Source: JALHOP01 sp964484195 (GTDB lineage Bacteria > Myxococcota > XYA12-FULL-58-9 > JALHOP01). From it: 64,000 nucleotides of DNA. Positions 33,787-45,868 of the stretch are shown piece by piece (the first letter of the stretch is position 1; each line of letters opens with the position of its first letter). The position numbers and the translations under genes are program-made. The stretch lies in the NCBI GenBank assembly GCA_964484195.1, contig CAZAER010000009.1:137824-201823 (forward strand), in the 5' to 3' direction. The notes beneath the pieces were generated by a model. The model made no database searches and was not told where the DNA came from. It saw only the letters and a program-made list of their open reading frames with translations.

Positions 33787-35972
33787 GGGTCACGCTCGTA
33801 CGCGCCGATCGACGCCGGTGCAGACCTCGCCGTTGCCGCGAAATCGGTGGTCACGTTGCCGCACGACACCGGCGCATCGTAGGTGCCGCAGGTCGAACCA
33901 GACGTGTCTTTGCCGCCGCTGACCAGGCGGAGCTGCTCGTCGCGGTTGGGCATGCCGAGAGCGTCTAGCGCCAAGCGCCAATCATCTTCGACGGCGCCTT
34001 GAACGAAGAGGGTGTCGGGCAGGCCGTCAGCGCCAGCGAAATCGACGAACATGTCGTCGGGCGTGAGGCCGGAGACGACGTTGCCGAGAAAGCGTTCTCC
34101 GGTCGAGCCACCGCCATCCACCGCCTCGAGGTCCTCCTCGGTGATGTAGACGAAGCTCGGAGCTGGTGTGTTCTCGACGGTGACGGCGCTCGGGCAGCCG
34201 ACGAATCCGTTGTTTTCGACGGATTGGAGAATGAACCCGTCGCCCCGCGTGTAGATGCCCGCGCCGGACGGCGAGTTGATGCACACGAACAGATTGTTGG
34301 TGACGATGGTGCTCGTGCCGAGCACGTCGAGCGGAGCCGCGACCTGACCGCCTGCGACCACGATGGTGTTGTGCGCGACGCGGAGCGCCGGCGTCGCCGA
34401 ATCGTCTCCCACGACTCTGATACCGTAGGCTTGGGTTTCGAAATTGATGCTGCTTCCGCTCCAGATGAGGTTGTTCACCACCTCGACGCTGCCGCAGAAG
34501 ATACCGCCGAGCTGCAGGGCGCCGTCGCCGACGCTCGTCATGACGTTGTTCGAAATGCGCAAGTCGGCGCAGGCGGCCCCCTCCTGGCTCTCGATGTGCG
34601 TGCCCGCGAAGACCGAGTGATCGATCACGCCGCGCGTGCCGCCGACGAAAGACAGTCGCTCGAAGTCCGTGCCGCGGAAGGTGTCGCGCTCGAACACCGG
34701 CGAGGTGACACCACGAACCATGACGCTGCCCTGGATGACGCTATCGCGGACGAACGGCCCTCCTCCGGGGGAGGTATCGATGTCGAGCGCTAGACTGTCG
34801 TTGCCGGTGGCGGTGAAGCCGCAGTGACTGAGCACGACGGTGGCGTCGCAGTTCGCGAGCAACGCCGCGGTGCCGCCCGCACGTGCCTCGAGCACCAAGC
34901 CGTCGACGAGCACGGGGCCCGAGTTTTCGATCACCTGGAGGGCCAGGGTATCGGCCGTGAGGAGGGTCGCGTACGCTTCTGGGTCGCGGGTCGTGAATGT
35001 CGGATCCCAGCCCCCCAGGACGCTGATGGCGCCACGGAGCAACATGCCTCCGTCATAGGCTCCGACAGCGCGGCCGGCGACCTTCACGGTGCTCGCGCCG
35101 ACGGCGTTTGCGGCAGCCACGGCGCGGGCGGGGCTCGCGAACGGCAGGTCACGGGTGCCGGCCTCCCAGAGCGGCGCGGGCGGCTCGTCACAGGGGTCAT
35201 CCGGCGGGCAGTAGACGTAGATCTCGTTCGCGACCGCGGCGTAGCGACCGGTGCTGGACTCGCCCTCGTTGGCGTTGCTCGTCACTTTCCAGAAGTAGGC
35301 GCGCTCGGCCTCGAGGGTGATCGTCAAGGTCGGTTCCGTCGTCGCGAAATACCCGTCCGCTGGAGTGGAGGGGTGGAGCCGCGTGAAGCTCGCATCGTAG
35401 GCGACGGTGACGAAGTAGGCTTCGGCCTCGAGGACCGGCGTCCATTGTAGGGTGACTTCGCCGCCAGAGACGAAGTTGGTCTTGTCGAGCGGCACCAGGA
35501 GTTCGGGTGGGGTCGGGTTCACGACATCGCCGATGCCCACGAACTCGGCGCGCGCGTCACTGTCCGCTATGGCGTAACCAAAGATGTCCGTGAGCCCGGA
35601 GACCGTGAGCTCGTAGGTGCGAGCCTTGAGCTCGCTGACGTGCAGCACGACGGTATCGTCATTGTCGATCTCGACTTCGTCGATGACGATGCCGGGGCTT
35701 ACGCGATAGTGCTCGGCGCTCGCCGCGAGCTGGGGTGACAGGGGCTTGTTGAAGACCACGACGACGCGGAAGCTCGAGGTCGCCGCCACCTGGCTGATCA
35801 GCAGTGGCCCCGCATCCTCGGCGGCGACACATCGCCCCGCCTCGCCGTTGCAGGTGAGACCGGCCGGGCAATCCGCGTCATTGTCGCAGATGACCAGGAG
35901 ATCCGGGGCCAAGCGCAGATCGACGCCACAGGCCGTGACGAGCAGGCCGAGCATGGCCCAGCACCGATGCAT
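33783..35972 (-). CDS. Beta-helix lipoprotein D (B/D subtype)
   Basis: 729 aa from the ATG of MHRCWAMLGLLVTAC (lipobox Cys15); an upstream start adds a non-signal stretch. Cys-rich Asp motif CDNDADCPAGLTC (about 29-41), Ig-like FRVVVVFNKPLSP, FnIII-like VTLQWTPVLEAEAYFVTVA with YFWKVTSNAN, beta helix about 250-600, and the C-terminal PASIGAYERDP. First gene of the four-gene leftward array. It diverges from lolA across an 83-base gap that contains small GC-rich dyads. Close to gene B by sequence. Confidence 0.75.
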   Translation of the reverse strand: MHRCWAMLGLLVTACGVDLRLAPDLLVICDNDADCPAGLTCNGEAGRCVAAEDAGPLLISQVAATSSFRVVVVFNKPLSPQLAASAEHYRVSPGIVIDEVEIDNDDTVVLHVSELKARTYELTVSGLTDIFGYAIADSDARAEFVGIGDVVNPTPPELLVPLDKTNFVSGGEVTLQWTPVLEAEAYFVTVAYDASFTRLHPSTPADGYFATTEPTLTITLEAERAYFWKVTSNANEGESSTGRYAAVANEIYVYCPPDDPCDEPPAPLWEAGTRDLPFASPARAVAAANAVGASTVKVAGRAVGAYDGGMLLRGAISVLGGWDPTFTTRDPEAYATLLTADTLALQVIENSGPVLVDGLVLEARAGGTAALLANCDATVVLSHCGFTATGNDSLALDIDTSPGGGPFVRDSVIQGSVMVRGVTSPVFERDTFRGTDFERLSFVGGTRGVIDHSVFAGTHIESQEGAACADLRISNNVMTSVGDGALQLGGIFCGSVEVVNNLIWSGSSINFETQAYGIRVVGDDSATPALRVAHNTIVVAGGQVAAPLDVLGTSTIVTNNLFVCINSPSGAGIYTRGDGFILQSVENNGFVGCPSAVTVENTPAPSFVYITEEDLEAVDGGGSTGERFLGNVVSGLTPDDMFVDFAGADGLPDTLFVQGAVEDDWRLALDALGMPNRDEQLRLVSGGKDTSGSTCGTYDAPVSCGNVTTDFAATARSAPASIGAYERDP

Positions 35973-36055
35973 GAGGCCCACTCTACCCCCTTGCAGGGGC
36001 CTCGGCACGAGGACTATGGCCCGCGAATAATCATCCGGCCTCGGCGGTCTAATCC

Positions 36056-36703
36056 ATGATGCTCGTGCTCTCTCTCGTCCTCGCAGCGGCCGCTCCCGGC
36101 GATACCCTCGCCAAGGTCCAAGCCACCTACAAGAACGCCGGCGACGTCACCGCCAAGTTCGAGCAGACCTACGTCGACAAGGTGCGCGGCGCGAAGAAGA
36201 TCGAAAGCGGCGAGCTCTGGGCAAAGAAAGACGGCAAGGTTCGCTGGAGCTACCGCACACCGGCCCGCAAAGACTTCGTCTTCGACGGCAAACAGGCCTA
36301 CTTCTACGAGCCCGAGAACTCGCAGGTCACCGTTTTCGACAAGTTCCAGGACAGCCCGGTTGCAAGCGCCATGCGTTTCTTGTGGGGCCAGGGCGATCTG
36401 GTGAAGAGCTTCGAGCCCGCGACGTGTGACGGCAAATGCGTCGCAGCGGGCGATGCGGTGTCGATTCTCCTCACCCCCAAGGAGCCCCTCGCCGCGGTCG
36501 AGCGTATACAGCTCGACACCGACGGTGGCAGCGGCAAGGTGCGTCGCTCGATCGTCATCGACCCGCTCGGCAATCGCACCGAGTACGTCTTCAAGGACCT
36601 GGACCTCGGCGCCAAGGTCGCCGATGCCAAGTTCGCCTTCACCATTCCCGCGGGAGTGAGCGTTCTGCACGCGAACGCGGACAGCAAGCCCGAGAAGAAG
36701 TAG
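36056..36703 (+). CDS. lolA: Outer-membrane lipoprotein carrier protein LolA
   Basis: 215 aa. LolA ferries lipoproteins through the periplasm from LolCDE to the outer-membrane acceptor. A short signal peptide (MMLVLSLVLAAAAPG) is followed by the LolA half-barrel: ATYKNAGDVTAKFEQTYV, SGELWAKKDGKVRWSYRTP, FDGKQAYFYEPENSQVTVFD, and the C-terminal strands RSIVIDPLGNRTEYVFKDLDL. The W and Y spacing of GxLWxKKPGKxRWxY fits the family. It sits next to a four-gene lipoprotein array and a few genes away from other lipoproteins. Stop abuts the convergent cyclase gene. Confidence 0.9.
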   Translation: MMLVLSLVLAAAAPGDTLAKVQATYKNAGDVTAKFEQTYVDKVRGAKKIESGELWAKKDGKVRWSYRTPARKDFVFDGKQAYFYEPENSQVTVFDKFQDSPVASAMRFLWGQGDLVKSFEPATCDGKCVAAGDAVSILLTPKEPLAAVERIQLDTDGGSGKVRRSIVIDPLGNRTEYVFKDLDLGAKVADAKFAFTIPAGVSVLHANADSKPEKK

Positions 36704-37336
36704 CTAGCGCGCCGGCGCGTACTTGACCCGGAAGTTTTTCTCGCTGCCCGGGACCTGGGCCTCGATGGGCTCGAAGTCGACACCGAGCAGATCCTGGATC
36801 TGGTCCCGCGCCTTCAGGGTGATCAGGATCTCGTTCGCTTTCGCGGTGTCCTCGCCGAGCTTGCTCGCTGCGTTGACCTCGGCGCCGTAGACGTCGACGT
36901 CGCCGATCTTCAGCACGCGGCCGGAGCCGATGCCGACGCAAAGGAGAACCTGCTCCTCGGGCGCGCGGCGCGCGTTCAGGTTCTGACAAGCGTGCTGCAT
37001 GGCGATGGCGCACTGCACGGCGGTGCGCGCGCGCTTGAAGATGATGAGGAAGCTGTCTGCTTCGATCTTGATGAGGATGCCGTCGTGATCGGCGACGATC
37101 GGCAGGAGCAGTGCCTTCTGCTCGTGGATGACCTGCAGGAAGTGGATGATCCCGAACTTCGCGACCTGGCGCGAAAAGCCCGAGAGGTCGGTGAACATGA
37201 TCGACCAGTCATCGCCGAACAAATCCCAGATGCGCTGATCGATTTCGCGGACGTCGGCGCCGGGTTGGGTGCGCTCGTCGATGAGACGCCACAGGCGGGC
37301 TTCACTGCCTTTGAGCTGATCGTCGTGATGCGACAT
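36704..37336 (-). CDS. Class III nucleotidyl cyclase domain protein (possibly degenerate)
   Basis: 210 aa, a cyclase homology domain with little else. Visible positions: first metal Asp in IMFTDLSGFS (D50), K90-I-E-A-D94 for base contact and second metal, and GAEVNAASKL. The transition-state Asn is N155, but the Arg normally four residues on is Lys159, which would weaken or abolish cyclase activity. Class III enzymes act as dimers. It follows the previous gene by four bases and is the last gene of the asparaginase-dapD operon. Could be a low-activity cyclase, or a protein-binding pseudo-enzyme. Confidence 0.75.
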   Translation of the reverse strand: MSHHDDQLKGSEARLWRLIDERTQPGADVREIDQRIWDLFGDDWSIMFTDLSGFSRQVAKFGIIHFLQVIHEQKALLLPIVADHDGILIKIEADSFLIIFKRARTAVQCAIAMQHACQNLNARRAPEEQVLLCVGIGSGRVLKIGDVDVYGAEVNAASKLGEDTAKANEILITLKARDQIQDLLGVDFEPIEAQVPGSEKNFRVKYAPAR

Positions 37337-37340
37337 GGGT

Positions 37341-38117
37341 TTAGTCCTTTCTCTCCACGTGTCCGAGATAGCGGATGGCTTCGGCGATTTTGGTGTGAGC
37401 GTGCTTGGCGACCTGAGGATCGCTGCCTGCCAGGGTCATGACAGTCGCAGCGGAGGCTTCGAGACGCAACGCCAACGTGTCGTCACCCATGCGGCGGGCC
37501 GCGGCGATGGCCAAGGCGCTGGCCGCGGTGCCGACACCGCGCACGATGGGACCGGAGTCGATGTCGGCGGGACGGTCGCGGCCGGGTGGCCATTCGCGAA
37601 AGCCCACGAGCACGCCGGCGTCGAACAGGTAGTGCTCGCGGTAGAGCCGCCAGTCATGCTCGGCGCGCACCGGTAAGACCTCGGCAAGGTAGCGCGTCTG
37701 CCATGACAAGGCGCAGCCGCGCGGGAGCTTCCCGGATGCGCTCTTGCCGGCCACCTGCGACCAGGGAAGACCGGTGTCGGCGTCGGTGTGCTCGACGAGA
37801 AAGGCGTCGAAGCGTTGGCCGGGCTCCGACGCGAGGGCGGTCCCGTGGGCGCGGTCGTGGCGCGCCAGGGCCGCGAGCACCGCCGCCTGATCGGCGGGAA
37901 AGCGTTGCGGCCGACCAGCGAACGACGGCGCATGAGCGGTGGACTCTGCGAGGGAACGTTTGGCGAGCGCGCGCGCAATGCGGGCGTGGAGCTCGACGTC
38001 TGCACAAGCGCCGACGACGGTGTCGCGGGCGCCGAGCATGAGGGCGTAGTGCGCGAGCCAGAGCCCGGCATCGGCGCGGTCGACATCGAGCCCCGCTGGC
38101 CGATCTTTCTTGGCCAA
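37341..38117 (-). CDS. Helical protein of unknown function, N-terminus uncertain
   Basis: 258 aa from a TTG without a ribosome site. The sequence is Ala-rich and helical, with a conserved-looking middle (LPWSQVAGKSASGKLPRGC, SWQTRYLAEVLPV and DRPADIDSGPIVRGVG) that recalls (alpha/alpha) barrel proteins. No signal peptide in this frame, but the adjacent frame, which starts with a TTG at 38208 just after the dapD stop, gives a good signal-peptide-like start (MFPLLIALAMPGAGAV). The two would join if one base were removed near the A-run at about 38105-38116, so a frameshift or sequence error is possible. Within the dapD operon. Confidence 0.5.
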   Translation of the reverse strand: MAKKDRPAGLDVDRADAGLWLAHYALMLGARDTVVGACADVELHARIARALAKRSLAESTAHAPSFAGRPQRFPADQAAVLAALARHDRAHGTALASEPGQRFDAFLVEHTDADTGLPWSQVAGKSASGKLPRGCALSWQTRYLAEVLPVRAEHDWRLYREHYLFDAGVLVGFREWPPGRDRPADIDSGPIVRGVGTAASALAIAAARRMGDDTLALRLEASAATVMTLAGSDPQVAKHAHTKIAEAIRYLGHVERKD

Positions 38118-38208
38118 GGCGAGGGTCGAGGAGGCTTGCGAGTGGCGGCGGGAGCTCGAGCACTGCTCCCGCGCCGGGCATCGCCAGCGCGATCAGGAGA
38201 GGGAACAA

Positions 38209-39033
<825 letters not shown>

Positions 39034-39040
39034 GAGCCTC

Positions 39041-40066
39041 TCAAACGAGCGCGCTTTCGACGTGCCCGACGACGAGCTTCTGGGTGTTGACGATCGGTAG
39101 CCTGCGGAAGCGCTCGAGGAGCTCGGGGACGTCGCCGAGGATGCCGAGTCGCTGCAAGAGGGCGATGACGACCGGGAAGTATCCGCGCTCGTTGCCGTCG
39201 TCGATCTTGATGGCGATGCCGATGCCGGTGCCCGCAAGACCGATGGCGTAGATGCCTTCGGCGCCGTTCTTGGGGAAGATTTTCCCGGGCAAGGCGGTCA
39301 GCAGGGCCTCTTCGAGGCGGCCGGCGCCGGAGAACACGCGCGGGAACGCGGTGACCGCGGCGAGCATCGCGCGTAACGCCGCGACGCGCTCGGGTGCGCA
39401 ACGCGTGGGCGTCGCCAAGCGGCCGAAGCCTCGCGCCAGGGCGACGAGCGGCATACGGAAGGTGGGGGCGCCACAGCCGTCGATGCCGACGAACAGGTCG
39501 CCTTCGGCGGTGCTGGTCATCGAGCGCACCGCAGCCTTCACTTCTTGCTGCGCTGGCGTCGACGGATCGAGGTAGTGCTCCGGTTCGGTGCCGAGCTCGC
39601 GCGCTAGGCGAACGAAGCCCACGTGTTTCCCCGAGCAGTTGTTGTGCACGGGCTTTGGCTTGTCTCCGGCGCGCGCGATGGCGATGCTGGCCGGCAAGTC
39701 GTAGGGAGCATGTGGCCCGCAACGTAGCTCGCTCTCCTCGACCCCGACCTTCTTCATCAGGCCGCGTACGATGGCGACGTGCTCGGGAGTACCGCTGTGA
39801 CTCGCGATGAGCACCGCGAGCTCGGCTGGTGATACGCCATAGCGGTCAGCAAGGCCGCGCTCCAAAAACGGTAGCATTTGGAAGGGTTTCACCGCGGAAC
39901 GCGTGAAAACCGGCGTGTCGGGGTTACCCCACGCATGTAAGACCGCGTCATCCTTGGTGATGACGACGCTGCCGCGGTGGAGCGATTCAGGCTCGCCGCT
40001 GCGCGTGACGCGCGCTAAAATCGCGGCAGAAACGTCGCTCGCGGAGCCTGGCATAGCGCATGACAT
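39041..40066 (-). CDS. Asparaginase II family protein
   Basis: 341 aa using the ATG of MSCAMPGSAS; an ATG 12 bases later is equally possible. The family (PF06089 type, as in Rhizobium AnsA) hydrolyses L-asparagine to aspartate and ammonia. Motifs: AWGNPDTPVFTRSAVKPFQM near the start, IASHSGTPEH, the HNNCSGKHVGFV block with catalytic Ser/Lys candidates, VGIDGCGAPTF and GIYAIGLAGTGIGIAIKIDD. It is the first gene of the operon asparaginase-dapD-unknown-cyclase, which links an Asp-yielding enzyme with an Asp-derived pathway. It diverges from the peptidoglycan-binding protein gene with overlapping 5' regions. Confidence 0.88.
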   Translation of the reverse strand: MSCAMPGSASDVSAAILARVTRSGEPESLHRGSVVITKDDAVLHAWGNPDTPVFTRSAVKPFQMLPFLERGLADRYGVSPAELAVLIASHSGTPEHVAIVRGLMKKVGVEESELRCGPHAPYDLPASIAIARAGDKPKPVHNNCSGKHVGFVRLARELGTEPEHYLDPSTPAQQEVKAAVRSMTSTAEGDLFVGIDGCGAPTFRMPLVALARGFGRLATPTRCAPERVAALRAMLAAVTAFPRVFSGAGRLEEALLTALPGKIFPKNGAEGIYAIGLAGTGIGIAIKIDDGNERGYFPVVIALLQRLGILGDVPELLERFRRLPIVNTQKLVVGHVESALV

Positions 40067-40150
40067 AGCATCGGCTTTACATCTCGGTACAGTGCGTCTG
40101 GCGGTTGCGCTTCCGGTCTTCGATGGCGACCTTGAGTTACGGAGGGGCAC

Positions 40151-40681
40151 ATGGGACGGCACCGAAACGACCGCGACGGAAAGCTCGAAGACCGATCGGA
40201 CTCCGGGGGGCCGGTAATCTCCCAGGTGCCCACGTCGCGCGAGCTACCTGACGACCGCATCGACGACGAGCCGCTCGGCTTCACCGACGTCGCCATGATG
40301 GCAACGAGCATTGGCGCCGCGGCGAGTGGATACCTGCGGGCCAGCGAAGCAAATCCCAACGACCTCGAGCAGGCACGCCTGCGTCTGCACGATGTGCAGG
40401 TCGCCCTGGTCGCCTTGGGCTACGACGTCAGCGGCCGCGGCCGTGGCGGCGGTGGTGACGGTATCGACGGCATCTGGGGGCCGGCCACCCGGGACGCGAT
40501 AGCGGAATTTCAAGACGAGCACGACCTGCCGCGGAGCGGTCAGCTCGATAGCGATACGTACCAGGCAATCCTGGCGGCCCATGAGAGCTCGCTCGAAGCG
40601 GTCGCCGTCGATGACGAGGTCGCCGAGAACGACGAGTGGTCGACTTTGCTGTCGGCACGTACCCGGCGAGAGCAAAACTAG
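40151..40681 (+). CDS. Peptidoglycan-binding domain (PG_binding_1) protein
   Basis: 176 aa with a strong ribosome site (GGAGGGG) before the ATG. No signal peptide, and the N-terminal 60 residues are charged. A PG_binding_1-type domain spans about residues 72-150: a helix (LHDVQVALVALGYDV), a Gly-rich loop, then DGIDGIWGPATRDAIAEFQ. The WGPxTxxAIxxFQ signature is clear. The lack of an export signal is odd for a wall-binding module; it could be exported by another route or the domain may bind other ligands. A terminator follows. Confidence 0.8.
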   Translation: MGRHRNDRDGKLEDRSDSGGPVISQVPTSRELPDDRIDDEPLGFTDVAMMATSIGAAASGYLRASEANPNDLEQARLRLHDVQVALVALGYDVSGRGRGGGGDGIDGIWGPATRDAIAEFQDEHDLPRSGQLDSDTYQAILAAHESSLEAVAVDDEVAENDEWSTLLSARTRREQN

Positions 40682-40712
40682 GCGGCCTATCAAACACTGC
40701 CAAATGAGCTCC

Positions 40713-40748
40713 GAGTGACGCGTCGCGTCACTCCCGTTTTCTTTGTTA
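40713..40748 (+). terminator. Rho-independent terminator
   Basis: Perfect 9-bp stem GAGTGACGC / GCGTCACTC with a GTC loop, then CCGTTTTCTTTGTT, 31 bases after the peptidoglycan-binding gene and 31 bases before the FHA gene. Confidence 0.85.
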
Positions 40749-40779
40749 TTAGCGGCTTAGGTCGGCTAACCTCCCGGCG

Positions 40780-42678
40780 ATGGAGCTCCGCCTAGAGGAT
40801 CTGCAGACCGAAGAGTCGCACACCATCGACGCGGCCGGTGCGACCCTCGGACGCGACTCGCGTCGCTCCAGCATCACCATCCCCGATCCCGGCGTTTCGG
40901 GTGCGCACGCCCGTATTTTCGCGCGCTCGGGCCGCTACTACATCGAGGACACCAACTCCTCGAACGGTACCTTCGTCGAAGGCACGCGTCTGCGTGGTGA
41001 GCTCGAGCTCAAAGACGGCATCGTCATCTCGCTCCACAAGTACAAGTTCCGCGTCTCCGTTGCTACCAATGGCGCGGCGGGGGGCGAGGCCACCGGCATT
41101 TACGACCAGAAGAATGCCGGAAAGACGACACCGAAGAGCGAAGCCCCACGCTCCATGCAGCAAGCGCGCACCGTCATGCAGGACGACCCCGAAGAAGGCG
41201 GCTTCGACGAGCAGCTCGCCGAGGGCAGCTCGATTCATCGCAAGCCGCCGGTCTCCGAAGACTCCGAGGATGAAGGCGCGCGCCGCGGCAAGGGGCGCCG
41301 CGATTCGAGCACCATGGAAGGGCGGGAGTCGGGTTCTCTCGAGGACAGGCGCGATTCGGGATCGCTCCGCGATAGCGGTCAGCGCCGCCGTGAGATCTCG
41401 GTGGACGACGAGGCCGTGGACGACCGCGACATCTCGAACATCGATGAGGCGCTCGGTGGCGGCAGCGTCCAGGGCGGCTTCAGCCAAGCTCTGGCCTACT
41501 ACATGGGCGCCGTTCCCAAGCTCGCCTTGGCGCCGGTGCGCGCGACGCAGCAGTTGATCGCCGAGCAACCCTTCCCGGCTCTCGACAAGATGGACCTCGT
41601 GGTGTGGGCGGCCCCGCCGCTCATCCTCGGAGCGGTCATCACCCTGGTCGCCACCATCATCTTGTCCTTGGCGACGCACACGTTCGGCGTCGGTGCGATT
41701 ATCCGCCCGATCATCACCGGTGCCATCGGGGTGGTCATTGGCTGCGTGGTGGCCGGGTGGATCTGGCACCCGCTGGTCGAATGGTGGATTCGCCTCCTCA
41801 AGGGGGAATCCAATTCGCGCGGGCGCACGAATATGTTCGTTGCCCTCTATTCCGGCGTCGCGCTCACCCAGATCGCAGCGGGCATCGGTGTGTTGTTTGC
41901 TCTTCTCGCCGGCGTCCCGGTCGTCGGGCCGTTCATCCAGATCGTACCTTTGGCGCTTACCGCAGCGGCGGGCCTGGTCGCGCTCTACATCATGTACGCA
42001 TGGCACGGGCATTTCCGGGTCATGGACCTCGTGCCCAAGATCATACTGGTTCTGGGCGTGCTCCTCATCGCGAGCACCGCATGGAGCGCCATCAGCCTGG
42101 TGCGCGCCAGCGTCGCTTCGGCGAACGCGGCGGCGCAGGCCAAGAAGGCTCAGGAAGCCCTGGCCGCGGCGCAGGCAGACGCCGCGAAGCGGGAGGCAGA
42201 AGCCAAGGCGGCCGACGCAGACAGCGATACCGCTAAGGCGGACACGCAAGCCAAGGGCGATCCGCAAGGCGCTCGTCCGACGACCACGACGAGCGATCGT
42301 CCGAGCACGACCACCAGCGCCGACCGACCGTCGTCGACCCCGTCGATCACCACCAGCGCCACTCCGCCCTCGAGCCGCGCCGAGACGACTCGGACAGGGG
42401 ATGAGCCGACCCGAGTGACCGCGCGAAACGCCGGTGGCAAGCCCACCTTCGTCGAGCTCAACGAGCACATCGACGCCATCGAGAAAGCGGTCACTGCCGA
42501 CCCGTCGCTGTTGTCGCGCATGGAAGGCGCGCTCACTCTCTACAAGAAAATGCACGCGACGCAGGCGAAGTACAAAGTGAAGAGCAAAGATCCCGTCGCC
42601 GAGCGTATCCGCCAGGCCGAGCTCTACGGCGCTTTGGTCGACACCGTCGAAGACCTGTACGAGAAGGTCGCTCGCTAG
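40780..42678 (+). CDS. FHA domain protein with Yip1-like membrane region
   Basis: 632 aa. A phosphothreonine-reading FHA domain (about 20-92) has GRDSRRSS, SGAHARI and NSSNGTF at the expected spacing. A charged, low-complexity linker (95-225) contains several RDSG units. A Yip1-like membrane block follows: about five membrane segments between 274 and 448, with a Gly-rich VVIGCVVAGWIWHPLVEWW. An Ala/Lys/Glu coiled coil (about 445-495), a Thr/Ser-rich stretch and a helical C-terminal domain (545-632) complete it. Ser/Thr-kinase signalling to a membrane protein is inferred from the FHA domain. The stop overlaps the next, opposite gene. Confidence 0.82.
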   Translation: MELRLEDLQTEESHTIDAAGATLGRDSRRSSITIPDPGVSGAHARIFARSGRYYIEDTNSSNGTFVEGTRLRGELELKDGIVISLHKYKFRVSVATNGAAGGEATGIYDQKNAGKTTPKSEAPRSMQQARTVMQDDPEEGGFDEQLAEGSSIHRKPPVSEDSEDEGARRGKGRRDSSTMEGRESGSLEDRRDSGSLRDSGQRRREISVDDEAVDDRDISNIDEALGGGSVQGGFSQALAYYMGAVPKLALAPVRATQQLIAEQPFPALDKMDLVVWAAPPLILGAVITLVATIILSLATHTFGVGAIIRPIITGAIGVVIGCVVAGWIWHPLVEWWIRLLKGESNSRGRTNMFVALYSGVALTQIAAGIGVLFALLAGVPVVGPFIQIVPLALTAAAGLVALYIMYAWHGHFRVMDLVPKIILVLGVLLIASTAWSAISLVRASVASANAAAQAKKAQEALAAAQADAAKREAEAKAADADSDTAKADTQAKGDPQGARPTTTTSDRPSTTTSADRPSSTPSITTSATPPSSRAETTRTGDEPTRVTARNAGGKPTFVELNEHIDAIEKAVTADPSLLSRMEGALTLYKKMHATQAKYKVKSKDPVAERIRQAELYGALVDTVEDLYEKVAR

Positions 42679-42920
42679 AGCGGGCTCAGTCCCGTGGCAG
42701 TCGCGGCCCCCGGCACGATGCGCACGTAGGGCTGGTTCTGTCGGTTATAGAGGACGATCGCGTGGTAGCCTTCGGGGATGTGCTCGGGTTGGACGCGTAA
42801 CGCCTCGACCATGCGCGGGTACTTCGCCGGGATGGCATCGCGATAGGTATTCGCCGCCTCCCAGCCCATGCGCGAGTTGTTGTTGAAGTGCATCTCGATG
42901 TGACCTTTGGTGGTCAGCAT
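42675..42920 (-). CDS. Small protein of unknown function
   Basis: 81 aa from an ATG preceded by GAGG seven bases upstream; the longer frame upstream has no better start. Contains an N-terminal HIEMHFNNNSRMGWEAAN, then AIPAKYPRMVEALRVQPEHI and a short hydrophobic strand (YHAIVLYN). No signal peptide or membrane segment. Unrecognised. Converges on the FHA gene with a four-base overlap and diverges from secA. Confidence 0.55.
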   Translation of the reverse strand: MLTTKGHIEMHFNNNSRMGWEAANTYRDAIPAKYPRMVEALRVQPEHIPEGYHAIVLYNRQNQPYVRIVPGAATATGLSPL

Positions 42921-43022
42921 CTGGCGTCCTCGGGCCCCTTGCCTGCGGTCGTTCGGTCGGAGGTCACGAAATCTTTGCCCCCCGGGTGTCGCGTACCTAC
43001 CCACGTCCGAAATCATTGGTTA

Positions 43023-43064
43023 TTGACCATTAGATGGCCAGGCGCGTAGCTTCGCGCGCCTTTT
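43023..43064 (+). promoter_or_regulatory. Possible secA promoter and GC-rich hairpin
   Basis: TTGACC, an 18-base spacer and TAGCTT suggest a weak promoter. The -10 lies in the loop region of a hairpin GGCGCG/CGCGCC (43041-43060) that is followed by TTTT, like an attenuator. Both readings cannot be fully true at once. A GGAG ribosome site lies six bases before the secA ATG. Confidence 0.3.
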
Positions 43065-43084
43065 GCGGGTTTGTGGAGCAGACA

Positions 43085-45861
<2,777 letters not shown>

Positions 45862-45868
<7 letters not shown>

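Noticed and set aside
40792..42555. 587-codon open frame opposite the FHA gene
   Set aside because: Covers the FHA and membrane domains in antisense; composition is Arg/Gly/Asp-rich with no family pattern.
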